From assembly GCA_965250275.1 (NCBI GenBank), contig OZ252297.1, positions 868,001 to 932,000 on the forward strand: DNA of 64,000 nucleotides, given 5' to 3'. The notes below the pieces were generated by a model. It was not told the DNA's origin. It was given only the letters and a program-made list of their open reading frames with translations, and made no database searches. Of the stretch, positions 55,064-63,322 are shown one piece after another. Each line of letters starts with the position of its first letter. Position 1 is the stretch's first letter. This DNA is from G965250275 sp965250275 (GTDB lineage Bacteria; Pseudomonadota; Alphaproteobacteria; Rhodobacterales; Rhodobacteraceae). The position numbers and the translations under genes were made by a program.

Positions 55064-55645
55064 ATGACACAAACTGTCCTTCACATCGACAGTTCCGCAC
55101 GTACCGAAAACTCGGTTTCGCGAGACCTCTCCGCGCGTATCGTTTCCCGGCTCGAGCCAAATTCGGTTATTCGTCGCGACCTCAGACAAGCTTTGCCGCA
55201 GGTCACCGCGGACTGGATTGGCGCCAATTTCACGCCCTCCGATCAACGCGATCCGGTGCAGCGCGACACATTGGCTCTGTCGGATCAGTTGGTTGAAGAG
55301 TTGAGGGCCGCGGACACCATTGTGATCGGGGCGCCCATTTACAACTTCGGCGTGCCGGCGGCCTTGAAGGCGTGGATCGATCTTGTCGCGCGCGCGGGAG
55401 AGACCTTTCGTTACACTGAAAGTGGCCCCCAAGGCCTGCTGAGCGGCAAGCGCGCTGTGATTGCCATCGCATCCGGTGGCACAGAAGCTGGCAGCGAGAT
55501 CGACTTTGCAACCGGCTATCTGCGTCATGTCCTCGGCTTTTTGGGCATCCATGATGTGGAGATCATTGCCGCGGATCGGATGATGGTCAGCCCCGACGCG
55601 GCGCTCCAGTCTGCAGCGGCCGCGGTCGAGAAGCTTGTCGCCTGA
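55064..55645 (+). CDS. azoR: FMN-dependent NADH-azoreductase
   Basis: This 193-residue flavodoxin-fold quinone/azo reductase has FMN-binding text VLHIDSSARTENSVSRDLS near the N-terminus, GAPIYNFGVPAALKAWIDLVARAGETFRYTESGPQGLL with the MYNF-type loop, and AIASGGTEAGSEIDFATGYLRHVLGFLGI. It reduces quinones and azo dyes and so protects against electrophiles. It starts at ATG 55064, 122 bases from the divergent LysR gene; an upstream in-frame extension is discarded. Confidence 0.92.
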   Translation: MTQTVLHIDSSARTENSVSRDLSARIVSRLEPNSVIRRDLRQALPQVTADWIGANFTPSDQRDPVQRDTLALSDQLVEELRAADTIVIGAPIYNFGVPAALKAWIDLVARAGETFRYTESGPQGLLSGKRAVIAIASGGTEAGSEIDFATGYLRHVLGFLGIHDVEIIAADRMMVSPDAALQSAAAAVEKLVA

Positions 55646-55689
55646 TCTGGCCGCACTCTCGTTGTGATGATGCGTATGCATCTAAAGTC

Positions 55690-55718
55690 AAAGGGCCATG
55701 CAATGCGCGTGGCCTTTT
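55690..55718 (+). terminator. Terminator after azoR
   Basis: AAAGGGCCA (55690-55698) and TGGCCTTTT (55710-55718) form a nine-pair stem with one G-U pair and an 11-base loop. The T residues belong to the stem. It is 45 bases after the azoR stop. Confidence 0.65.
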
Positions 55719-55892
55719 GCATCAGCGCCCGTCGTCAGTTTTCGGGGTAGGGAATATCCAGACGTCGTTTGCAGCGCGTGAACGCAACAGTCATGTGAAG
55801 GTTTTGCGAAGTTAAAGGTCACTTTGGCTTAGATCAAACCGACGACAACGGGCCACAGCGAAGGTGCCTCCAAATCAAGCTTGGAGGATATG

Positions 55893-56708
55893 ATGCTGTA
55901 CCAACCCCAACCAAACACCAATCAGGCCATACCGGTCCCCAGAAACGGACCGCCGATCATCACGGTCGAAAACCTGTCGCTCTACTACGATACAAAACAA
56001 GCGCTCAAGGACGTCTCTTTCGAGGTTTACCCCAACGAGATACTCGCGTTCATCGGGCCCTCGGGCTGTGGAAAGTCGACGGCGCTCAAGTGCCTCAACC
56101 GGATGCATGATGGGTCCCGCGGAGTGCGCATCGAGGGGCGGATCACAATGGATGGTCAGGACATCCATGCGTGCGAGATTGATCCTCCGTTGCATCGGCG
56201 TCGTTTTGGCTGGGTCGCGCAAAAGCCTAACCCGTTTCCAAGCTCGATCTGGGAGAATGTTGCCTACGGCGCCCGCATCCATGGCTTGATGCCGTCTCGA
56301 GCAGACCTTGCCGGACATGTGGAGGATTGCCTGAGGCGCGCGCACCTCTGGGACGAGGTGAAGGACGTTCTTCATAAGCAGGTAGGAACGTCTTTGTCTG
56401 GTGGACAGCAACAAAGGCTGTGTATTGCGCGTGCTCTGGCCACCCAGCCCGACGTTATGTTGATGGACGAGCCAACGGGTTCCATCGATCCGATTGCCAC
56501 GGGACATGTTGAGGAGTTGATGCTGGATCTGCGCATGGATCACAGCATCGTTGTAATCACCCATTCGATGATGGGGGCCCGCCGGATCGCTGATCGCGTC
56601 GCGTATTTTCATCTTGGGGAGTTGTTGGAAGTCAGTCCTGCTGAACAGTTCTTTGCGGCGCCCCGCGACCCAAGGGCGCGCGCGTTTATCGAAGGAAAGT
56701 TCGGCTAG
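55893..56708 (+). CDS. PstB-like phosphate-type ABC ATPase without partner genes
   Basis: This 271-residue ATPase has PstB-specific text: Walker A GPSGCGKSTALKCLNRMHD, QKPNPFPSSIWENVAYGARIHG, signature TSLSGGQQQRLCIARALA, and Walker B VMLMDEPTGSIDPIATGHVEEL. The usual PstB 'CSALDPIAT' reads TGSIDPIAT. No pstS, pstC, pstA or phoU is near. The start at 55893 has GGAGG five bases upstream; ATG 55890 is too close to it. It could drive a distant Pst channel or a different transporter. Confidence 0.82.
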   Translation: MLYQPQPNTNQAIPVPRNGPPIITVENLSLYYDTKQALKDVSFEVYPNEILAFIGPSGCGKSTALKCLNRMHDGSRGVRIEGRITMDGQDIHACEIDPPLHRRRFGWVAQKPNPFPSSIWENVAYGARIHGLMPSRADLAGHVEDCLRRAHLWDEVKDVLHKQVGTSLSGGQQQRLCIARALATQPDVMLMDEPTGSIDPIATGHVEELMLDLRMDHSIVVITHSMMGARRIADRVAYFHLGELLEVSPAEQFFAAPRDPRARAFIEGKFG

Positions 56709-57475
56709 CGGCTGTCGGTTTCGTGTTCCAGCCGCTGAAGAGCGATTTTTTCATTCGCTTCAGACTTTTGCTGGTCCAGGAGCGCGGCCTCGACGTAATC
56801 CAGGTGACGTTCGATGGCCGCGCGTGCGGCTTCCGGATCGCGGTCCTGCAGGGCGCTGTTGATGGCGCGGTGCTGATCCAGCAGGGCCGCCCGCGTGGTG
56901 CGTTGCTTGAACATCACCTGACGGTTGTAGAAGACACCCTCGCGCAGCAATTCGTACATCGACCGCATCATATGCAGCATGACTACGTTGTGGCTGGCCT
57001 CGATGATGGCCGTGTGGAACTGGGCGTCCAGCCTCGCTTCTTCTTCCGGGCTCCGCTTCTGATGAGCGGCTTCCATTTTTTCAAAGACCGCCTGAACGAC
57101 TTTCAGATCGATCTCTGAACCCAGCCGTGCGGCGCGTTCGGCCGCCAACCCCTCGATGTCCCGTCGAAACGAGAGGTAATCGAATACGGCTTGCTCATGC
57201 GTTGCAAAGAGCCGCGTCAGGGCTGGCGAGAACGCCGAACCCAGAACATCGGCCACAAAGATACCCGCGCCGGCGCGTGAAACTAGGAGCCCCTGTGCCT
57301 GCAGATCGGAGACCGCATCGCGCAATGAGGGGCGCGACACGCCAAGCCGCTCTGAGAGTTCGCGTTCCGCAGGCAATCGCTCACCGGGGCGAAGAATGCC
57401 GCGCAGGATCAGGAGTTCGATCTGACGCACCACTGCATTCGAGAGTTTTTCGGACTGGACTTTCTGGAACGGCAT
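56705..57475 (-). CDS. FadR-type GntR regulator with FCD domain
   Basis: This 256-residue regulator has an N-terminal winged helix KLSNAVVRQIELLILRGILRPGERLPAERELSERLGVSRPSLRDAVSDLQAQGLL (10-64) and a C-terminal all-helical FCD domain. Ligand or metal residues lie in FRRDIEGLAAERAA, DAQFHTAIIEASHN and DQHRAINSALQDRD ... ERHLDYVE. PdhR/LldR-like. Its stop overlaps the convergent PstB-like gene by four bases. A palindrome lies 16 bases upstream of its start. Confidence 0.9.
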   Translation of the reverse strand: MPFQKVQSEKLSNAVVRQIELLILRGILRPGERLPAERELSERLGVSRPSLRDAVSDLQAQGLLVSRAGAGIFVADVLGSAFSPALTRLFATHEQAVFDYLSFRRDIEGLAAERAARLGSEIDLKVVQAVFEKMEAAHQKRSPEEEARLDAQFHTAIIEASHNVVMLHMMRSMYELLREGVFYNRQVMFKQRTTRAALLDQHRAINSALQDRDPEAARAAIERHLDYVEAALLDQQKSEANEKIALQRLEHETDSR

Positions 57476-57490
57476 CGGATCCCTCGTTAT

Positions 57491-57509
57491 TGGTCAAAAC
57501 ATATGACCA
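57491..57509. promoter_or_regulatory. Candidate operator upstream of the FadR-type regulator
   Basis: TGGTCA, seven bases, TGACCA is a perfect six-base inverted repeat between the regulator and the divergent lipoprotein gene. It contains the TGGT/ACCA half-sites used by FCD-type GntR proteins, although the spacing is wider than in the PdhR and FadR sites. Autoregulation is likely. Confidence 0.5.
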
Positions 57510-57598
57510 CTTTTGCAATTCGACAACCAATTCCGAGGATTGGGAGGATTTTTTGGTGCGCTAAGACCTTGTTAAGGGTCTCACCTCATCCATGGGGC

Positions 57599-58000
57599 AT
57601 GAGGTTGCTTTGTGTTCTGTGCGTTTTGGCCGGTTGTGGCGTGACGGATCAGATGTTCAGGGGAGTTCCGGCCACGCAGGTTGATGTGGCTGGCAGCACG
57701 TTCGAGGTCAGGGTCCGTGGAAATCTGGCCGAGGCGATCCGCATCAATCCGGAGTATGCGCCCCGGTTTGGGCCCATTCGTGCCCGCGCAGGATTTGCGA
57801 TGGAGATGGTCAGCGGGTGCCGTGTGACGGGCGTTCTGGGCGATCAGGCTGTGGCCACAGGTCTTCTGGATTGTGGCGATGGGCGCAGTCCTCTGCTTGT
57901 CGGCGTGCCGGTCAGTTACTCCTGTCTCGACATCGCTCAGTGGAGCAGCACAGCTTCGGGCACTTCTTACGTCGAATTTGATTATGACCCGGTGTTTTGA
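57599..58000 (+). CDS. Small hypothetical lipoprotein
   Basis: This 133-residue protein begins MRLLCVLCVLAGCGVTDQMF with a lipobox (LAGC, Cys14). The mature part has RVRGNLAEAIRINPEYAPRFGPIRARAGFAMEMVSGCRVTGVLGDQAVATGLLDCG, which includes a Cys pair likely to be oxidised. Function unknown. The ATG at 57599 was chosen because an upstream in-frame extension lacks any signal feature. It is divergent from the FadR-type regulator, so a shared operator is possible. Confidence 0.7.
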   Translation: MRLLCVLCVLAGCGVTDQMFRGVPATQVDVAGSTFEVRVRGNLAEAIRINPEYAPRFGPIRARAGFAMEMVSGCRVTGVLGDQAVATGLLDCGDGRSPLLVGVPVSYSCLDIAQWSSTASGTSYVEFDYDPVF

Positions 58001-58240
58001 GTGCATTTCGGACAGGTACTGGGGTCAATGCAAGGTGTCGCGGCGGACAGGTTGCAGCTAACTCGCTTTCGTTCAGTCAGACACGCCCATGGTTGCTGCG
58101 TCGCATTGATCATTCGAGAAGACGCCCAATATGTTGTGGATATCCGCTCAAGGGACCCGATATGAAGCGTCAAACGCGTTGACTCGGAGGCGGACGGAGC
58201 CGCAGACTACGGATTCAATAAGAATCGAAAAGGCGGCCCT

Positions 58241-61200
58241 GTGCGGTTCTCCAAACTCAGACTGACAGGCTTCAAAAGCTTCGTGGACCCGACCGATCTG
58301 ATCATCGCCGATGGTCTGACGGGTGTTGTCGGGCCCAATGGCTGCGGCAAGTCGAACCTTCTGGAAGCGTTGCGCTGGGTCATGGGGGAAAACCGGCCCA
58401 CCGCCATGCGCGGCGGCGGGATGGAGGATGTGATTTTTGCCGGCGCGGCAACGCGTCCGGCGCGCAATTTCGCAGAAGTCAGTTTGCAGATCGACAATTC
58501 CGACCGATTGGCGCCCAGCGGTTTCAACGAAAGTGACAACCTCGAGATCGTGCGCCGGATCACACGCGACGTTGGCAGCGCATTCAAGGTCAATGCCCGC
58601 GACGTGCGTGCGCGCGACGTCCAGATGCTGTTCGCGGACGCGTCCACGGGGGCGCACTCGCCAGCGCTTGTACGTCAGGGTCAGATTGCCGAACTGATCA
58701 ATGCCAAGCCGAAGGCACGGCGGCGCATCCTCGAGGAGGCGGCCGGGATATCCGGGTTGTACCAGCGCCGGCACGAGGCGGAGTTGAAGCTGCGCGGTGC
58801 AGAAACCAATCTGGAACGTGTCGAAGATGTGCTGGAACAGTTGGCCACGCAGCTGGCACAGCTGGCGCGGCAAGCCCGACAGGCGGCCCGGTACAGAGAA
58901 ATCGGCGAACAGCTGCGGCGCGCTGAAGGGTTACTGCTTTACCGCAGATGGAAAGAGGCCGACGACGCCCGTGCGTCATCGGACGACGTGTTGCGGCTCA
59001 GAACGACCGAAGCCGCACAGGCGGAAGCAGCGGCACGACAGGCCGCCACCGCGCGGGCGGAAGCTGACGAGGCTTTGCCGGCATTGCGCGAAGAGGCCAC
59101 GATTGCAGCCGCGGTGCTGCAGCGGCTTTTGGTTCAGCGCGATACTCTGACCACGCAAGAGCAGCAGGCCCGTCAAACCATCGAAACCCTGACCGGTCGT
59201 GTCGAACAACTTGGCCGCGACATTGATCGAGAGAGTGGGCTGAACCGCGACGCGGGCGACACGATCGTAGGTCTCAAGGCCGAAGCCGACAGCCTTGCGA
59301 AATCAGGCGAGGGACATGAGGACCGCCTTTCAGAGGCTGCGGAGGCTGCCCGTGAAGCGGCCTCCGTTCTGGAGGAAAGCGAATCGCGGCAAGGTCATGT
59401 GACCGAAGATCTCGCTCGGCTTGTTGCGCGGCATCAATCGGCGCAACGCCTTCTCGACGACAACAAAAAGACTTTGGACCGCTCCGAGCGGGAGGCCGAA
59501 AAGGCCAAGGCTGAGGTCGAAGCGGCCTTGTTGGCGGTAAAGACGTCGGAGGCGGACCTCGAAAACGCAACCAAAGCCGAGGCAGAGGCAGCCGCGCACG
59601 CGACCGCTGCAGAAGCGGCCCTGGCCGCAGCGGACGAAGCGCGCGCGGAGACGCAAGCACGCGAAGCCGAGGCGCGAGCGCAACGGTCGGAAGCTGAGGG
59701 TGAGGCTGGTGCGCTGCGCGCAGAAGAAACCGCGCTGGCCAAACTTGTGGCGCGTGACACGTCTGAGGCGGGTCAGGTGATGGACGAAATCCGGGTTTCG
59801 CCGGGTTATGAAAAGGCGCTGGGCGCTGCGCTGGCCGATGATTTGCGCGCGCCTTTGGTGGGCGAAGACGGGCCATCGGGCTGGATCGCCGTTCCGCCCT
59901 ACGACACCATTCAACCGCTGCCTGCCGGGATCGTTCCTTTGTCCCTGCATGTGAATGCGCCACCGGAGCTGATGCGGCGGCTGGATCAGATCGGACTGGT
60001 CGATGCGGATTCCGGAAGCGCTGTACATGCCGGTTTGAAGCCAGGTCAGCGACTGGTCTCCGCCGAGGGAGATTTGTGGCGCTGGGACGGATTTAGAACC
60101 TGGGCCGAGGATGCGCCCAGTGCCGCGGCATTGCGGCTTGAGCAATTGAATCGGCTTGAGGCGCTGAAACAGGATCTGGAACGCGTAACTGCCCGCGCGG
60201 ACGGTGCCCGCAAGGCGCACGAGATGTTGAGCGCGCAGCTGGTTCAACGCACCGAGGAAGACAAGGAGGCGCGGGTTGCGCGGCGCGATGCGGACAGGGC
60301 CGTTGCGGATGCCGCGCGTGCGCTCAGCAAGGCCGAAGCGGAGCGCAATCTGGCGCAGGGCCGGCTCGAGAACCTGAGGTTGGCCGTCACGCGGCATCAG
60401 GAAGATGCCAGCGCTGCCAGATTGCAGTTGCGCGAGGCGGAAGAGGCGACTGCGGAACTGGGGGATCTGGACGCTGCGCGCACGCAAGTGGAGACAATCA
60501 AGCAGATCGTGGAAGCCGCGCGGATCACGATGCTCACCCGCCGGTCGGGACATGACGAGTTACGACGCGAAGGTGAAGAGCGCGACCGACGGGTCAAGGA
60601 AGTGGCGAAGGAGTTGGACAGCTGGCAGCGGCGATTGGAAACGGCAGAGGCGCGGTCCTCTGAACTTCTGACGCGCAAGACGGCGACCGAGGCGGACCTA
60701 GCAGAAGCGATTGTGGTTCCGGATCAACTCTCCGAAGAACGGGATGCGCTGCGTGATCAAATCGGCGAAGCGGAAGCGCGTAAAGCAGGTGCCGACGATG
60801 TGCTGACCGGTGGCGAGTCCGCTCAGCGCGCGGCTGTTCAGGCGGAACGCGATGCCGAGCGTGCCGCGTCCGAGGCGCGTGAGGCCAGAGCAGCCGCTGA
60901 GGCGCGCGCCGATGCGGCCCGCGAAACGGTGGCGGCGGCGGCGGAACGCATTGCGGAAGATCAGCAGATGACGCCGAACCAGCTTCTGACCCGCCTCGAC
61001 GCCGTACCGGACCAAATGCCAAATGCCGAAGCGCTGGAGGCGGAAGTGAATCGGCACAAGCGGCAGCGCGATGCGCTCGGCGCGGTCAATCTGCGGGCCG
61101 AGGAAGACGCCAAAGAGGTTCGGGAAGAGCACGACACCTTGCAGAACGAAAAGGCGGACCTCGAAGAAGCGATCAAGACCTTGCGCGGTGGGATTGCCAG

Positions 61201-61696
61201 TCTGAACCGCGAAGGGCGCGAGCGTCTGCTCACAGCCTTTGAACAGGTCAACAGCAACTTTTCGATGTTGTTCCGGCATCTCTTTGGCGGCGGCGAAGCC
61301 AATCTGGTGATGGTTGAAAGCGATGATCCGCTGGAGGCAGGGTTGGAGATCATGTGCCAGCCGCCCGGCAAAAAGCTGAGCACGCTCTCTTTGCTGTCCG
61401 GTGGGGAACAGACGCTGACCGCGATGGCACTGATCTTTGCGGTCTTCCTCGCCAACCCAGCTCCGATCTGTGTGCTGGACGAGGTCGACGCGCCGCTGGA
61501 TGATGCGAATGTTACCCGGTTCTGCGACCTTTTGGACGAGATGTGCCGGCAGACAGACACGCGGTTCCTGATGATCACGCACCATGCGGTGACGATGAGC
61601 CGGATGGATCGGTTGTTTGGCGTCACCATGGCCGAGCAGGGCGTCTCGCAACTGGTCTCGGTTGACCTGAAACGCGCTGAGGCCTTGGTGGCATAG
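58241..61696 (+). CDS. smc: Chromosome segregation protein SMC
   Basis: This 1151-residue SMC ATPase condenses and segregates the chromosome with ScpA/B. Walker A is in VGPNGCGKSNLLEALRWVMGE (near 32). Two long coiled coils rich in Ala, Glu and Arg flank a hinge at about 500-640 (APLVGEDGPSGWIAVPPYDT and VDADSGSAVHAG). The C-terminal head has LSLLSGGEQTLTAMALIFAVF, Walker B ICVLDEVDAPLDDANV and the switch His in ITHHAVTM. It starts at a GTG; no ATG fits. About 240 bases upstream hold no gene. Confidence 0.96.
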   Translation: MRFSKLRLTGFKSFVDPTDLIIADGLTGVVGPNGCGKSNLLEALRWVMGENRPTAMRGGGMEDVIFAGAATRPARNFAEVSLQIDNSDRLAPSGFNESDNLEIVRRITRDVGSAFKVNARDVRARDVQMLFADASTGAHSPALVRQGQIAELINAKPKARRRILEEAAGISGLYQRRHEAELKLRGAETNLERVEDVLEQLATQLAQLARQARQAARYREIGEQLRRAEGLLLYRRWKEADDARASSDDVLRLRTTEAAQAEAAARQAATARAEADEALPALREEATIAAAVLQRLLVQRDTLTTQEQQARQTIETLTGRVEQLGRDIDRESGLNRDAGDTIVGLKAEADSLAKSGEGHEDRLSEAAEAAREAASVLEESESRQGHVTEDLARLVARHQSAQRLLDDNKKTLDRSEREAEKAKAEVEAALLAVKTSEADLENATKAEAEAAAHATAAEAALAAADEARAETQAREAEARAQRSEAEGEAGALRAEETALAKLVARDTSEAGQVMDEIRVSPGYEKALGAALADDLRAPLVGEDGPSGWIAVPPYDTIQPLPAGIVPLSLHVNAPPELMRRLDQIGLVDADSGSAVHAGLKPGQRLVSAEGDLWRWDGFRTWAEDAPSAAALRLEQLNRLEALKQDLERVTARADGARKAHEMLSAQLVQRTEEDKEARVARRDADRAVADAARALSKAEAERNLAQGRLENLRLAVTRHQEDASAARLQLREAEEATAELGDLDAARTQVETIKQIVEAARITMLTRRSGHDELRREGEERDRRVKEVAKELDSWQRRLETAEARSSELLTRKTATEADLAEAIVVPDQLSEERDALRDQIGEAEARKAGADDVLTGGESAQRAAVQAERDAERAASEAREARAAAEARADAARETVAAAAERIAEDQQMTPNQLLTRLDAVPDQMPNAEALEAEVNRHKRQRDALGAVNLRAEEDAKEVREEHDTLQNEKADLEEAIKTLRGGIASLNREGRERLLTAFEQVNSNFSMLFRHLFGGGEANLVMVESDDPLEAGLEIMCQPPGKKLSTLSLLSGGEQTLTAMALIFAVFLANPAPICVLDEVDAPLDDANVTRFCDLLDEMCRQTDTRFLMITHHAVTMSRMDRLFGVTMAEQGVSQLVSVDLKRAEALVA

Positions 61697-61750
61697 TCCC
61701 CTCACTTCAACGTGACTCCTCGTCCGCGCCCAAATGGGTAGGGTCAAGGC

Positions 61751-62113
61751 ATGATGTTTCGTTACGGTTTGTTTTTGACCCTTTTGTCATGCCCCGCGAT
61801 GGCGGCGGAGTGGACATTGCGCGCGGGAGACACCCCCTTTACCCCAGAGGACGCTGTTGCGCTCGAGGGCCAGACACTGACCTTCTACGATGATGGCCAG
61901 TCAAAATATGAAGCGGATGGCGTGTATTCCTACACTTACTCACAGGTCAATGGCGGCGGAACGGCTTGGGGGGAGTATCAGGTGATGCCAGACGGGAGCA
62001 TCTGTATCAGTTTTCAGAACGGATTTGATCGCTGCGACCTTTATGTCCGTGCGGGCGACCGGCTGGTTCTGATCACCGAAGAGGGGGAACGATATCCCGT
62101 GCGGCCCGACTAG
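61751..62113 (+). CDS. Small exported hypothetical protein
   Basis: This 120-residue protein has a signal peptide (MMFRYGLFLTLLSCPAMAA) followed by a small beta-rich domain: GQTLTFYDDGQSKYEADGVYSYTYSQVNGGGTAWGEYQVMPDGSICISFQNGFDRCDLYVRAGDRLVLI. The two mature Cys (SICIS, DRCDL) may form a disulfide. No function recognised. It is 54 bases after smc and convergent with the lytic transglycosylase gene. Confidence 0.7.
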   Translation: MMFRYGLFLTLLSCPAMAAEWTLRAGDTPFTPEDAVALEGQTLTFYDDGQSKYEADGVYSYTYSQVNGGGTAWGEYQVMPDGSICISFQNGFDRCDLYVRAGDRLVLITEEGERYPVRPD

Positions 62114-62131
62114 AGCGCGCCGCCAACCATA

Positions 62132-63313
62132 TCAGAGCCTATTCAACAGCGCAGGGGTCGGCCAGGCGTCGGCAGGCAGGCCGAGGCGCACCTGTTCTGA
62201 CTGAACCGCTGCGCGGGTGCGCGCGCCCAGAATTCCATCGACCTTACCAACGTTATACCCACGGTCCTGAAGCTTGGTTTGCAGTCTTTTCATCTGCTCG
62301 CCGTTGAGGCCCGGATCCGGTTGGCCGGCCAGATAGATCGGGGCACCCTCGAGTCGCGTGGCAAAGTAAGCGGCCGTCATCACGTAAACAAAGCTCTGGT
62401 TCCATTCAAAGAAAACCCGAAAGTTAGGATAAGCGATGAAAGCGGGTCCGTTGTGCCCCTGTGGGACAATGATCGACGCCATGAGGTCATCTGAGGCCAG
62501 ATCGCCCTCGCGCGCTGTGACACTCAAAGCGCGCCAATCAGCCACGGATTTCTCGGTGGTGAGACCTGTCAGCGATAAATCCAGATCATCCGGCAATACA
62601 ACTTCCTGCAACCACGGCTCGTCGCTGCGCCACCCCAATGCGGAGAGCATCCTGGCGCCTGAAACCAGCGCGTCGGGCGCCGACGTCTTCAATCGAACCC
62701 GACCGTCGCCGTCCGCATCTACGCCGTTTTCGAGAATGTCCCTTGGCAGCATCTGAACCATGCCGATTTCACCGGCCCATGCTCCGGTGGTGCGGGCCGG
62801 GTCCAGGTCCCCGCGTTCAAAAAGTTCCAATGCGGCGAAAACCTGAGGCCGGAACAGCTCGGGCCTGCGACAATCATGAGACAGCGTGACAAGCGCGTCG
62901 CGTGTGTTGAAGTCTCCCTGCACTGCGCCGTAGTCGGTTTCGAATGCCCAAAACGCCAACAAGACACCGCGGGGCACACCATAGTCTCGCGAGATCCGAT
63001 CGAAAACGGGCTCATAGGTGCGCGCATTGCTGCGACCGCGATCAATCCGGTTCTGTGAAATCAGCCTGCGTGAAAAGTCCAGGAACGGACGCTGGAATAC
63101 ACCTTGTGATCGGTCAGCCCGCAAAACCTTTGGGTCTTGCCGGACACCGCGAAAGAAAACCTCGACCTGTGCGGGGTCATGTCCCTTGGCAATTGCTTCG
63201 GTTTTGAGGCCACTGACAAATTCGGTGAACGATCCCCCGCAATTGGCAGCGGCGGGGCCGCTTGCCAAGAGCATGAGAACTGCGGCTTGAACGACGCGAA
63301 AACCAATCATCAA
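62132..63313 (-). CDS. Lytic murein transglycosylase (MltB-like) with peptidoglycan-binding domain
   Basis: This 393-residue periplasmic enzyme has a signal peptide (RVVQAAVLMLLASGPAAANC, possibly a lipobox-like end) and a catalytic domain with Glu in LAFWAFETDYGAVQGDFNTRDALVTLS (about 131) and GEIGMVQMLPRDILENGVDADGDGRV. The C-terminal peptidoglycan-binding domain is QMKRLQTKLQDRGYNVGKVDGILGARTRAAVQ (about 340-370). It cleaves glycan strands to anhydromuropeptides. Ten bases separate it from the cbiB gene. Confidence 0.92.
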   Translation of the reverse strand: MMIGFRVVQAAVLMLLASGPAAANCGGSFTEFVSGLKTEAIAKGHDPAQVEVFFRGVRQDPKVLRADRSQGVFQRPFLDFSRRLISQNRIDRGRSNARTYEPVFDRISRDYGVPRGVLLAFWAFETDYGAVQGDFNTRDALVTLSHDCRRPELFRPQVFAALELFERGDLDPARTTGAWAGEIGMVQMLPRDILENGVDADGDGRVRLKTSAPDALVSGARMLSALGWRSDEPWLQEVVLPDDLDLSLTGLTTEKSVADWRALSVTAREGDLASDDLMASIIVPQGHNGPAFIAYPNFRVFFEWNQSFVYVMTAAYFATRLEGAPIYLAGQPDPGLNGEQMKRLQTKLQDRGYNVGKVDGILGARTRAAVQSEQVRLGLPADAWPTPALLNRL

Positions 63314-63322
63314 GAAAAACCT

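Noticed and set aside
55780..55830. Pho box upstream of the PstB-like gene
   Set aside because: Only one loose half-site (CAGTCAT) is seen, without the second half at the right distance.
59330..61747. Long minus-strand frames opposite smc
   Set aside because: Shadows caused by strong codon bias in the coiled-coil coding sequence.
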